The notes below the pieces were generated by a model, which was not told the DNA's origin, did not search any database, and was given only the letters and a program-made list of their open reading frames with translations. Of a stretch of 64,000 nt of DNA, positions 26,801 to 39,400 are shown piece by piece (the first letter of the stretch is position 1; the number at the start of each line of letters is the position of its first letter). Position numbers and translations under genes: made by a program. The stretch is from Dipetalonema caudispina (Eukaryota > Nematoda > Chromadorea > Rhabditida > Onchocercidae): assembly GCA_013365325.1 (NCBI GenBank), contig JABVXV010000062.1:186001-250000 (forward strand). The letters run 5' to 3'.

Positions 26801-27198
26801 CTATCTCAAAATTTTGCTTAATTCTAGTCATATCAGACCACCGGAATTTATAATTTTAATCTCACAGTATATTGCTACAATTCTCAATATATTGCTACAC
26901 TTCTCGATAATTACTATACACACAAGGTAGCAAACCGTTTAAAATAAATTAGTAATTTCAACAGTGACCATTAACAGCTAAATTTATTCTTGTCAGTAAC
27001 GTGAATTAATGTGGATGCTTCGGACTAGGACTGAAATTGGATGTATGCTGCTAATTCAAAAACAAAACTGACATAAACATTGAAAGCAAACCTTTGGATT
27101 CCTTGCCGTAAAATCGTATTGTCGGAGGCACATTGGAAAATAAGCTTGGACGGAGGAAAGGTTTCAAGGCTGGCGGCGAAGACTCACCAACGGTACAA
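23896..27198 (-). CDS. ttll-4: TTLL4-type tubulin polyglutamylase (catalytic core and C-terminus)
   Basis: ATP-grasp ligase of the tubulin tyrosine ligase-like family; TTLL4 adds the first glutamates to tubulin side chains. Exons in transcript order: 27198-27092, 26771-26584, 26400-26209, 25954-25872, 25790-25662, 25487-25281, 25048-24931, 24786-24674, 24560-24446, 24198-23896; about 517 residues. It begins with the TTLL4 hallmark RPSLFSNVPPTI, then SNFWIGYWGRHLKS and GRKDRLWQHI. The nucleotide-binding KP/PASARGTGIS (split across an exon junction) follows, then DPLRIYLYNDGLVRFAS, the family signature NKFMHLTNYSIN, and MDILLDDTLRPWLLEVNISP carrying the Asp, Glu and Asn expected for metal-ATP binding. 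The tail (LTGCDARILIEFEDELDRSG) matches the TTLL4 C-terminal extension, ending with a polar stretch. It converges on the TEX10-like gene. All core motifs are intact, so the enzyme should be active. TTLL4 rather than TTLL5 is favoured by the RPSLF start and the tail. Confidence 0.92.
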
Positions 27199-27626
27199 CT
27201 GCAAAAGTCAAAACAAAATTTTCGTCAGAAAAATTAAACTACATGATGGAATAATCTTATCGATGAAGTCTGAAGAAAAATTGAACTACCTGGTTGTACA
27301 AAGGCAGTTTGTAACAAGGCAACTGAGACTGCATATGTCGTTATCTTTCTCGTCTACAATGAAAACGATTAAACAACAAAAAAAATTTCTTATCAAATCC
27401 GATCAGGTTACCCTTTCGATTATTTTAATAATCTCTTCCACCCATCCTTTTTATTTGGCATCACGAACCATTTAGGATTTCAAAGAGCTCCAAGAACACA
27501 CTCGTCAGAAAAAAACCATTATAAAAGAAATGGAAATTAAAAGTACCATCTGATGCAGATTTTATAGGCTGTTGTTCACCGCAGGAAGATGTTGCTGACG
27601 ATGCCGAACAACTCATCGTACAATAC

Positions 27627-28430
27627 CTGAAGCAATCCATTTGTGGTAATTTTTCAGTAAGTTGATGGAAACATTCCTGAACGCTATTCACAAGATGAAG
27701 TTGACATACATACAAATAGGTGGAGATGAGGGACAGATGAATCCTTGAAGTGATTCAATCCTGGATGAACATGGCTGGATATAGTCAGAATGGTAAAGAA
27801 TGACCAAGCCGATCCAAGGGATACCCTGAAACTTCATAATAATTCACCCGAAAATGTATGAATGAAGCTCAGAAGTGAAAATAAATGAAAGACGAGAATG
27901 ATGGATGAGTAGAAGATCCGGACACAAAACATCACATTTCTCAGGCTCTAAAACTATTGTTCTGAAGTCATAATAGGGATCAAATCGGAAGCAATTAGTT
28001 ATGCAAGAGGAATGCATATTGCATTACGGCAACTAAATGCATAACAAGTAAACGCCCAATTGACTTTAAAATACTTGAGTTCATGTTCATCTTCATTACA
28101 TTCCCGTCGAAAGTTACTCTCATCTCCTGGTAGAAAGTTACGGTTATTCTGAGGTTAAATATATCCCATTAAAAAATAGTGACAGTTTAAGGACGAACTA
28201 ATACTCGCTTGTAGCTATGGCTCTGCATATTTTAGATAATTCTATAATCTTTTCTTCCAATAACGTCTTTCACGTAAGTTACCTTTTCTAATTACGTGTC
28301 CACCACTCTGATTCAGAAAACTAATTTCGGCAGCCACATAGAAAAGTTTTAAAAATGAATAAGTGCGCGGTCCGTGAAAACTTGAAGAGTTAATATAAGA
28401 GGGTATGTTTCTATCAGCGTATTTCGGCAT
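27627..28430 (-). CDS. ttll-4: Tentative N-terminal exons of ttll-4
   Basis: The exon beginning at 27198 needs a preceding exon that ends with two spare bases. A chain that fits is 28430-28283 (ATG, 49 residues beginning MPKYADRNIP, donor GTAACT), 27947-27848 (acceptor TTTTAG, donor GTGAAT), and 27743-27627 (weak acceptor TTCAAG, donor GTATTG). Together with the core this totals 1920 nt, or 639 residues. No domain is recognisable in these pieces and TTLL4 heads are poorly conserved. An alternative reading keeps the segment ending at 27556 (donor GTACTT), which is out of phase with the core. Treat exon boundaries, and even membership, as provisional. Confidence 0.35.
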
Positions 28431-28792
28431 GTTCGGTGGTTAGTCCTGTTTTTTTTTCCGGAGTGATTTCTGACATCAGTCGGCTAGTTAACTGTTGACA
28501 TACTTTTCCACACTATTGAGTACCATTTGATGATATAACTGAGAATATTAACCAAATTAATTTCAAAATTTTATAATATTTCCTTGGGGTAATAGCTACC
28601 CATTCTTTTTTCACTCTCTACGGTTAATTAGAATGTTCTCTTCTTTCAACAATTCTTTTCAGTAATATATTCCAAGAAAAAATGAGAAATGATTCGAAAG
28701 GAAATGTCGCTGTTCATATCAGAGAGTTATAATATACAAATAATAAAGCATATCAAAATAACTACCATTTGTGTTATTTGTAAACAAACGAA
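28431..28792. promoter_or_regulatory. Possible shared promoter between divergent genes
   Basis: If the tentative ttll-4 start (28430, minus) and the Ly6-like start (28793, plus) are right, only 362 bases separate the two start codons, head to head. No specific element was identified. Confidence 0.35.
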
Positions 28793-30175
28793 ATGGTTGA
28801 TGCAACGCATGCTGGTAGTATTTTTGTACTGATAAAAGAGTATTCAACTGTTGGTAGACAAAAATTTCAACAGGAAAGGATAGCAAATTACGAAATTCAA
28901 TTTTAAAATTCAAGAAATGAAGAAAAGAAAAAACCCTCGAAAACATTTTGAAATATTTCTAGCTAATTTGCAGCTTATATTGTTCTTGCATTCGTTGTAT
29001 CGACAAGTGTCGCCATAAAATGTCATATTTATTTTCGTAGAGGAAAGTCACCGCCAAAAACCAATGAAACAATGGACTGTGAATCAAGTTCTTGCTGTTT
29101 CATAGCCGAATTACATCGTGAGGCGCTAAATTGTCATCTTTTGATCCACCTGATCAACACCCACCTTCTAGAGAATACATTTGGCTGGTATAAAGTGAAA
29201 AGAAACAAAAGCTAAAGTAATAATTCTGGGTAAAAAGAAACTTTCGAAAAAGAAATCTTTAAATTGTTACAAAAATTCCATGATAATTTTCAGATAGCAT
29301 AAATGAGAACATCCCTATGTTCCATACAATTTACCTACTCTTTAAGGTTTACATATGAATGATAGAAAACCACAATGTGATAATTTCAGATAATCGTCGT
29401 ATCTTTCAAATGAAAGGCTGTGATGCGGATGATATACAGGATAATATGCTAATTTATGTTCCATCTCTTACTGGAAAACCATGGGAAAATATTATGGAAG
29501 CATGCTTGGTATCATTTTCTTTTCTTAGAAATCTCTTTTTTTCTTGGAATTTAAAAATGATGATAATAGTATGGTGATAAGCAAATTTGAAATGGATCAG
29601 AAGTAGTTAGTAGAGAGGTCATTTAACTTCTTTCATCAAACCATAAAATTTAGAGGAATGCAAGAATGTCTTAGAGCACGTGTAGGGCAAAAATTTGCAA
29701 TGAATCAGCATAAATTTGCAATCAAATGAAATATTTTCAATAATATGAAAGCACAGTGTACATCCTTCGGAAGAGCACTGTGATATATTTGTAGGTAATA
29801 ATCATTTTATTATTTTACAAATGATTTTTTCACCTTTTTCTCCTCCACCAAAAGATAAGTGTATCATCTGAAATTCTTGTGCAATATCATAACCTGAACA
29901 AGTGCAAAAGTAACACATCTTAAATGGAACAATTCAATTTATAGGCTAGTGAATGCAGAGTGCACAATGATTTATTGGGCGGTAAAGGTGAAAGCTATTT
30001 ATGCGGATGTGATACTGACTATTGCAATGAAAAATCTTTTCAAGCCACATTTCCACAACTAAAAAATCATTTCCACAAAGATATAACATCCAGGGGTAGC
30101 ATGCTAAATGATAATTTGCTTTGGATCATAAGTGGAAGTGCAACTATTTCCTCCTATTTTTTGAATAGTTATTAA
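28793..30175 (+). CDS. Ly6/three-finger-like, probably GPI-anchored surface protein
   Basis: Secreted small Cys-rich protein; function unknown. Proposed exons: 28793-28814, 28974-29117, 29390-29508, 29945-30175; 171 residues. A hydrophobic stretch, AYIVLAFVVSTSVA, forms a signal peptide. The mature part carries ten cysteines (IKC, MDC, SCC, KGC, EAC, SEC, LCGC, YC) ending in CGCDTDYCNE, the CxCxxDxCN pattern of Ly6/uPAR folds. The C-terminus after SRGSMLND is a short hydrophobic segment (LLWIISGSATISSYFLNSY), as expected for GPI attachment. The first exon (seven codons) is chosen for phase only; exon 2 has an in-frame stop upstream, so some upstream exon is required. An AATAAA lies 129 bases after the stop. 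Nematodes have many such proteins (for example the ODR-2/HOT group); I cannot assign a subfamily. Confidence 0.72.
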
Positions 30176-30303
30176 TTTTCCTCATTCAAAAAGATGATTT
30201 AAATTATTGTGGCAATATTCAGACATGATTATCAATTTTAATTTAAATTTATTTCTCGCTAAATATTATTGTTGGCCAATAGAAAACAAAGCATCGTTTG
30301 TTC

Positions 30304-30309
30304 AATAAA
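30304..30309 (+). terminator. Polyadenylation signal candidate of the Ly6-like gene
   Basis: AATAAA 129 bases downstream of the stop codon at 30175, a typical distance for a worm 3' UTR. Confidence 0.55.
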
Positions 30310-30997
30310 ACATATTTTGCTAAAAATGGATGATTCGTTGAAGTCTATCTTTCGATCTGTCTAATTAAGTGTTTGCGAGAAAAAATTAATTAAATCTCAA
30401 AAATTCTTAATTTACAATCTTTGCGAAAATTAACAACGATAAAAGTACTTACCTCCATTTACTGATGTTAGAGGAATAGAAATGCTTGTATCTTTGGAGT
30501 GGTTGTTAAAAATTAGGAAGTGAATTTTTTCTTTTATTTAAAATGAGCATAAAAAAGGTAGAATATTCAATAAACCTAAGAATAGCTTCCGTAAATTTAA
30601 AACTTAATTAGAATTTTTTTTTTTCATTTACCTAATCAAAAGTAAATGTTACATGATTCCAAAAGATTTTCAAGAACAAGTTAACGTTTTATAAAGGAAA
30701 AACTGAATGGTTTTGTTTCATTGATTGATATAGTCGTTACAATCTTACGTAATTAATTGGTAGTTGAGGGTTAAATTTTAAAATGTCAATTATTCTCGTC
30801 ATTTTTTTGTGTGAAATCTGTTTAGAATCATAAAATTAATCGTTTTGTTTCTGTTTCATCAATTAATGACTGCTATTAATTGCATATAGAAATGAAGAGA
30901 AGAAGATTTGATGCATGTTGTTGAAGTTTCTAAAGAATAGAAATGATTGAAAGTGAAGCGAAACTGATGTAATATGAGGAATTAAAAGCCTATTTAT

Positions 30998-30998
<1 letters not shown>

Positions 30999-31032
<34 letters not shown>
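30999..31032. repeat. Poly-T tract (34)
   Basis: An uninterrupted run of 34 T, the longest homopolymer in the window. On the minus strand this is poly-A, but no retroposed gene is seen beside it. Confidence 0.95.
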
Positions 31033-31033
<1 letters not shown>

Positions 31034-34000
31034 AATAGCTTTGTATTCATCAAAAGAATGACAATTTGACAGGTTAAAATTGGAAACTATTTTGCTGCTA
31101 ATATCTGAATCAGAAATGAAATGGCGCTATTTAGTAAGAAAGAGTTAAGTTATGAGGAGGCAAATAACACAAAGTATCAATCATTAATTTTATTCTCTTT
31201 GATACATGTTAAGTTCAAAGGAAGCGAAGGAAAAATGAAAATATTAAGATTTAGTTTTATGTGAAAAGAGAAGGATTTCAAATTGAGTTGAAAATAGGAG
31301 TTAAAGAATGAAGAAGCGAAGTAAGGCGGAGTGATCGTTGCTAACTGACAGTTAGAATTTAAATTCAATTCATACGATGTGAAAAAAAAAAAGCAACGAA
31401 AGCATTGAAGTGCTAAAAGAAACATATACATTAGTATAGTTAGACTAAACTTATTTCAAATTATTGTCGAAAAAAGAACGAAAAAAAAAGTTAGTTGATT
31501 TTTAATGAATATTTGAGAGTACTACTACTATTACTACTACTACTACTATTTGCATAATACTCATTCTAACTGTAAAACTCTGCAGAATATCGATACAATC
31601 AACTAAACGATACTTAAAATGATCAGAAAAAAAAAAAAGTGAATTCGAAACTTCTACAACATTTAAAATCTGCATATGTATATACATTGAAATTGTTGGA
31701 ATGATTGTTTCTTTAATTTTACTGTATAGCAATATCACTGAAAAGTTCTAGCAACAAAAAAAACGAGCAATATTTATGTTACGATGGAACAATCTTAAAT
31801 TTGTTGAAAAAAAAAAAAAAAGTTTGGAATGTAATGTATAGAGAGAATGTAGAAAAGGAACAAGTGCAGATACTTTAACGCAGAAAATATGGTTTATTCG
31901 GCAAAAAAAAATTAAGATTTTCAGTTGAACAAAATTTTAGGAAAGATTTTTAAAAAGTTGAAAGAAATTATTGATAGTGCAAATAACAAACATACTGAAA
32001 AATACAAAAGCAGTTGTAAAGGACAACGAAAAGTACAAAATTTAAGAAAAGAAAGCATTGAAAATGTTAGTGATAAAGTAATATAGTAATTAGTGCTATG
32101 ATCAATTCGCTTCTGTTCTTAAAATTTTTTGCTAATTTAACTATCAGTTAATTTGAAAGTGAACTGAAATTCCATCCATCATTCAATTGTGAAGTTTCGA
32201 TACAATGTTATTTAAATGATGAATGAAATGAATATTTCGAAAGGTATTCCTGATAAATGAGGAAACAATTTTTTGAAGTAAACATATTGATAATTGATTT
32301 TATGGTCTTTAAATAATTTTAAGTTATATCGATTTAATTTAATAACCTGTTACTTGTCTGCCTTATTCTGAATACTTTCTAGATGATATTTGGAAAATAA
32401 TACTCCAATCTATTTCAGGTAGAAAGCTCTTATCCTTTCTTCACTATCACATCATTTTTCAAATAATTTTATCAGATATCAAGAAAATATTCTGCAACTA
32501 TCCATTTCATTTGTAATTCTTAAAGCAATCATTCTAAGATATTTAAGTTAACAATTGAGGTTTGAGAAAGACTTTATACTTGAAATGATTGCCGTACCTT
32601 GAAATTGGATCCATCTGTGAGCTAATTATTCTTTACTAATATATGTGTATACATATCTTTCTTATGTCGAAATATGTTGATATTTGCAGAATAGAAGTTA
32701 TTCATGTACATATCTGTCAGTCCTCATATTTTATGAACATTTGTTGATGCTTTTCTGATTGATATCAGTCAAAAAGTATTGCTAAATAATTTCAATTTTC
32801 AGGAACAAATTCCATTGTTTAGTTTAAAATTTAGAGGAAAAATTTCTGTACCCATCCACAAATTAATTTCAACTCGAATTCAGATCGTAATGTAATTAAA
32901 AAGAAGGAGGAAGAAGAATGAAGAAAGGAGCGCTAGATTTTTAAATATTTTATTTGCTATTTTGCCTAATTTTGTAGCTAAATTTTAATTTAATTCAGCA
33001 AATTACAAGTACCAAAAAGAGAAATATATTCATTTCGCAAGTGTGAATAATTAATGAGAAATGTGAGAATTGTTAAATATTCAATTGTAGAAGAGGAAGA
33101 CAATGATTGTGAAATGATATTAATATCAAGATCAATTAATTCTGCACAATATGCTGTGATACAAGTAAATTTAGCTAATTGTTAAGAAATACTAATTCAT
33201 TTAATTTTAACTTTGCATACTCTCTAAATTAGCCTTTATCCCTAACAGCTAATATACCTTCCCTTCTATCATATTTCATTTTATCATCCATTTCGTTCTA
33301 CTTTATCTCTTGAATCTACGAAATACATTCACTATATTACTACTCAATTACCTATTTTACATTTTCAGATTAGTTAGAAAATTTGCTATTTACCATTTGC
33401 ATCATATTTTTTTCCCAATCTTTCGTTCTTCCTAATTGTCGGAAATTAGTTGCGATAGCGTATCGTTTAGCAACTGAACCAAACAGCTTCGATTATTTTC
33501 ACATCTGTCTCAAATTTTTTGTTTTCCTCTACATAAATTTCAATTTTAGTTAAAGTTTAAAAAAAAAAAGAGTCTTTTTTCTTCATCAGCGAGCAGAAAT
33601 AATATCAGTATTAGTCAGTGTACATTCCTATCGTACAACTAACTCATTTAGTCATTAATTAACAATAATAATTTCCTGAAAATTCTCTACAGATATGCAT
33701 ATCTCAGATATTACTTAATCAATATTTGAAGATAGTAGTAGAATAGCTTGAGAGTGCAGTAAATGAAAAATATGATATAATTGATGGTTAAGAAAATGAA
33801 TTTATTGCAAAACTATTCAATCTTTCCTCTTTTTTATCCATTCTGCGTCCAACAATTTATGCCAATATTTAATCACCACTGCTTTTGTGTATCTGATAAG
33901 TCTAATTAATCACATATTGGTTTATCGTTCAACATCTGCGCTTTTACTTATTACCAACAGTGATATCTTTTGCTTTCTAGTTAGCTTATTTCTTGAAAGC

Positions 34001-35379
34001 TTTAGACGTTTCATACAATCCGATAAATATCTTTTCTTAAAACGAAAATTATTATTCCAATGAGGTAATAAAATTCAATCATTTATTTGCAATAAAAATA
34101 ATGGATAAAATAATTTAATTCATTTAAAAAAAATTATAATAATTTTCTTACAAAATGTCTGAGCGTATGTATAATATGTAGCAATACGTATTTTCAAAAT
34201 TGTACGAAATGAGTACCATTGCTTGTCATTTTGATATATTTGATCTGACAAAATATCCATCACAAATGTTTTCTTCTTTTTCACATTAAACATTTTAATT
34301 GCTCATTGATCGAATGTGAGATGAAAAAGTAAAACTAAAAAACGTCGGATGGTAATGGAAAATTAATTTGATACCAAGTTAAGAAGCAAAAAACATTACA
34401 TTATTCATTCTTATATTTTATTTCGATAAGATATTGCAAATTAAAAAATAAATTTGAAATTATTTCAATCATGAATAAATCAAAGATAGCATGAAATTAT
34501 TTCCTTATCAACTAAGTTCTCATAATTTTTCCTTTTGTTGTCAATTATTGCAGAAAATCTTAAAATTTCAATGAAGATTAATGATTAATTAAATAAACTG
34601 ATAACATGACGCATTCATTGCAAAGTTATTTCAAATTTACGAAAGCCATTTGCAAGGGTTGACAAATCACAACAAGCATAGATGTATCAACAATCTGTCA
34701 GAAAATTGAAATCAACAAAAAGCTATCACTGATTATCAGAATTACAATAACAGGAATTTCAACATTAATATTTCATAGTCAATATTAAGTGAAATCAAAA
34801 TATTAATATTTAATTCTCACTTCTTTAAAACAGGAAAATTTAAATTAGAAACATAAAAAATACAAATTTCTGTTCATTTAATTAGTCGGAAAAGAATAAT
34901 AACCCATGAAGTTTTGCAAATAAAAACAAATAGACAGTGTAAGAGTGTTCAAATTTCAAATTCATTACACTTCCAAACAAAACCGCTTCTCTGCTTCAAT
35001 ACTTTAGCAAATTTGAAACTTCAACCGTTGAATTTAAATTTTTTTTTCCCTCAAATTAAACAAACAGCTCATCACAATCAAATCAGTAATATTCAAAAAT
35101 TTCAGTTTTACGAACATAACATAAATGAAGATTTTTGTTAGAAATCAATCACTATCCAATTAAAAAAAGATAATCAACCAAGCTTATTGACTACCAACTT
35201 TTGAATTTTAGACTTTGATCCTGTTAAAGTATTCCATTTACTTTTATCCAGGAAAGAATGAAACTCTCATTTATTTGTAAACAGAACACTTCATTAGAAA
35301 TCCAATAATTGCGTCATTATCGTCCATAGATCAGAGTTTACATGAGGTTAATCGATAATGATAACAATACCGAACGATC

Positions 35380-35402
35380 AAAAAAAAAAAAAAAAAAAAA
35401 AA
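35380..35402. repeat. Poly-A tract (23)
   Basis: An uninterrupted run of 23 A in non-coding sequence. Confidence 0.9.
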
Positions 35403-36492
35403 CTCATATGTATTACCAATCATTAACTATACAAATATCTAAAATATTGATAAAATTAATGTTGGAACTACTCATTCAACAATAACTATTAATTACTGAT
35501 CTAGCAAACGATAGAAGTGATTATCACTATCATCATTATCATTGCTATATATCATTTCATTTCAATGATCTATTGATAACTTGTTAAGGGCCTAAATATG
35601 CTATCCTAACTTCTGATAGTATTCTGATTAAAATAATAATCGAAATAAAATGAATATCGTATTTGTTCATTTGTTTTAGTTTGTAGAACTTTCTAGCTTA
35701 CAAAATGTTTATCCTTTATAAATGATTATTATAGCAAATATATAATGCAAATAATAGTGCAAAATTAAAATACAAAAAGGACTTATTATTAGTTAACTTT
35801 TTGAAAATAGCACAATGAGTTTTTTAACTATGCAGAAGGTCATTTGATAGATGAGCAGGTGGTTATTTCTAGAAATCATTTAATATGTAAATGTGTGATA
35901 AATTGTAAGTACTATTGAATTATTGATCAGAAGTTTTGCTTGAAATTTCAAAACATAGAAATATCCTCGGGATGAAAAATAACATTCACCAATGATACCA
36001 TAAGCGTCTTTGGTACACTAACATTACTTGTATCATTTTAATAGTGATCACAAAATATATTTTCCTGAATTATCAGTTTCTCATAGGTATCCAATTTCAA
36101 ATTTGAACTGATCAAAATCTACAATAAATATGACAGATAGAGATAACAGCTAACTGCATCCGTCACAACTTAAATGAATATCGTCATTTTGCATTTTGAA
36201 GATAGGCAGGAATCTTTATAAGTTCATTTTATGAATCTATGAAATATGATAAAAAATTTTATGTTCTGCAAAAATTATTTCAATCATTAATTTTGCAGTA
36301 ATAGAAAATTAAAATATGCATTTTCTTTTTTTTTTTCGGAATTTCCCAGAGAAATTTTCAATTGTTTCGCAAGAGTTAGATGGATTTTAAAATAGGAACC
36401 TCTAAAGTGCCTTGTGAAGATTTGGAAATTCAAAATGATGAAAGCATCAAATGATCATGCCTAGAGATTGATCGTGCTTCATTGATCGTCAG

Positions 36493-39400
36493 CTAAACAT
36501 TATCGTTTCCAGTTGTAACATTTGTAGTTACAATACTTTCGGAGAATTGCAACCTTATCAATTTTTGTTTTCCGTATTTCCTTTTCTTTGATAGTTTTGT
36601 AGATCGTGATGTTTTTCTGCTATTACTACCAATTTCGCTCAAATTTGAATTCATTTCAGACTGAAACAGATGATAATAATAACAAATAGAAGTGATGATA
36701 TGCAATGATAGTAATCAAAATATGATCGAAATTTGACTAATTCTGATGTTCACAGTGAGTAGTAAATTACGATACATATAACTGCTTTTATATTATAATT
36801 TCTACTTCAACATAATCTACTTCATGCTTATTATTAGATTTCATTCCGCTCTTCCATTTCTGATACTTCTACGAAAAGTACCAACAAAAAAATCAATGAT
36901 TTCACATCATAATAACTGGAGAGAAATTAAAGAAAAGCTAAAATCATTCATCATTTATGTACAAGTCGAATTAATTTTTAAATGATAGAAATTTTGGGCT
37001 TAAAATATCTACCTGAGCCATAGAATCCAAAGCTAACGTGGTTGAATCATGTGCAGCTTCATTTCTGATAGAACATTTTTGTAACCCTAGTAATTTGACT
37101 TTTGCAGACTTATTCAAGCTTATAGAATTTCCATTTCGAAGTACAGTTGACCTGCGTAAATTTACGATACTTGTATGCTGCAGCTTAAGTCTACCGTAAT
37201 GGGTTTTCAATACATTTCTAACCTAAAATAGGATTGAGTAGTAAAAATTTGAATAAATTATCCATTTTAAATTCTTTGAGCAGTGATAATTTCTATCTAT
37301 AACAAGTATGGATGGCCAGTTCTTCGTTCATTGATAATAAATAGGACTGGAGATAATGAAATTTGATTAAGAGAAAATTTTTCTTTAAAATCAGAAATGA
37401 AACGGAACATCGATAAATTCATACTTGATAGTTTTAATTAAAAGCATACCTCTTTATTAGTAAAGCAATAGATGATTGAAATCATGAAGCCCTGATACAT
37501 GTAAGTGAATGATGCACAATACGTCCAAATTGCAAAATACTAAAATTGAAAAATGTTTATTATTTCATCCCCTCAAATTTCACAAAAGGATGCAGTTTTG
37601 CATAATTAAACATAAATATTATATTAAAAATTCATCTATCAAATTTGAATCGCATACATTTTTAACATTGCATCATAATTAGCCAAAGAAACACGACTAT
37701 CAAATTTAGCCTAAATTTTAAAGTTAATATTTAATATTTTTATTTTTGCCTTTTTGCTTTTTTTTTTTTTACTTTCATCAAATTATCCTTTGAATACTCA
37801 ATTTTGTTTTTTAGTTAAAATTTTCAATTTGAAATGATATTAAAATATAATTTTTTTTTGCACTCTTTCCTAAGCTTAAAATTTTTACTAACAAATAAAT
37901 TTCGGTTCTCATTCCTAAGACATAATCAACTTACTACAATATTATCCTTAGTTGGCGAAAATGGTATAGTTTGCATAATATTCGGAATACCTAATAGTGG
38001 AATTAGCATCAGTGCTGCTTTCACGCTTTTTCTAAATTAAAAAAAAAATTATACAAACTATTTAAAATTTCAAAAAAATATAGGACAAAGGATTATTTAT
38101 TTATTTTAAATTAAATGATTATTTACTTATTTTAAATTAAATGTTATAGAAGTAGTAACTTTCGAAATAATAAAGACAAAAAACTAATTGATTAATTGAT
38201 TTTTTAACATGAAATATTGTTGGAAACATTTTCTATACGATTTTTTTAAATTCTTTTTTTTTTTTTTTAATTTAAATTGTTACTGCACTAATTGCTATAT
38301 TAAAATAAATGATTTACTTCATCCTATCCAATTCACTTGTATTGTGTGATTGGCTTACTTTTGTCCATAGAACTCGAATTACATTACATATGAAAAATAA
38401 ATTTACCTGAAAATAGTTTCATTACTTTTTCCTTTAAATGATACAGTACCTTAGTATCATATATATATAATCGAAAAATCATACCTAGTTCAAAAAAAAA
38501 ACTTATCAAAAAAGATTTTGAAATTAATAAATCGCTTACAACTAATTCAAACATCCTTGGCCCATCTAAGAGCCAAAATTCTGGTTCGAGGTAATATGAT
38601 CCGAGGCATCGATCCACTTTTCCTTGTTTCTTCATTAGTATTACTGCTAACCATACAAATGTTTGTGCCAGTGGGAAACCTATTTAATCTCTAATAACTG
38701 AATGAATTTTAAACAAAATTTAAAAAAAATCTCAACTTTTCAAAAGAGAAAAAAATCGCTATATAAATATGTTGAAATAAAAGTATTATAATCAAGTATT
38801 ATATTTCCTGTTAAGCTTAAAATTGTAATGCCTTACCGTATCCGGCTATAAGATAACGTCTAAGTTGTAATTCGGTTGCAAATACTGTAAAGACGAGCTT
38901 ATTATGCAAATAGAATCCTTCCAGGAACATCCAACAAAATGCGACAGTTTTGAAGTATTCAAGCATGAAAAACATCGCTTCGCATAAAAATACCTGCAAA
39001 TTTGGTTAATAGTTTTAAATGATACTAATATCAAATAACACTTTGACCTCACTGTTTCAATGAGAATTTTCATCATGCAATTAAGTGATATTATCAGAAA
39101 TGATGTGTTTATGTTTTTTTTTGAGAATGAAATTTGTTTTAAAAATACGTCAAATTAATCCTCAATGAATTTGATACCAAATATAAGATAAGATAAAATT
39201 AAATTTCTTTTTTTCCTTCATTTAATTCTCGTTTTTTTTTCTTTTAAAAAAAAAAAACGAAATCAATTGAAAAATAAATACCATAGTATTTATAGTTTTC
39301 CCATCATTATTACCCAATTGATGTGGTCCAAGACGATCAGTAAAAATTAGATCGATGTAGAGGATAAGGCGAATAATAACAACCATCAATATTGCAATCA

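Larger units (their letters stand above)
30176..36492. other. Intergenic, 6.3 kb, no gene seen
   Basis: AT-rich non-coding sequence with long homopolymers (T34 at 30999-31032, A23 at 35380-35402), a short ACT-type trinucleotide run near 31518-31550, and three octamer motifs (31548, 33395, 35745). Open frames here (31177-31431, 31502-31738, 34914-35141) are biased to Phe, Leu, Ile, Asn and Lys and look like chance. Confidence 0.6.

Noticed and set aside
27080..27475. Plus-strand open frame of 131 codons
   Set aside because: It overlaps, antisense, the well-supported ttll-4 exon at 27092-27198; no domain visible.
30999..31032. Poly-T tract as the tail of a retroposed element
   Set aside because: No element body, target-site duplication or pseudogene could be seen next to it.
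38219..38340. An 11-base micro-exon in pdfr-1 (CAATTAGTGCA) that would bridge exon 8 and exon 9
   Set aside because: Extending exon 8 to the next donor restores frame and the expected loop 3 sequence without any micro-exon.
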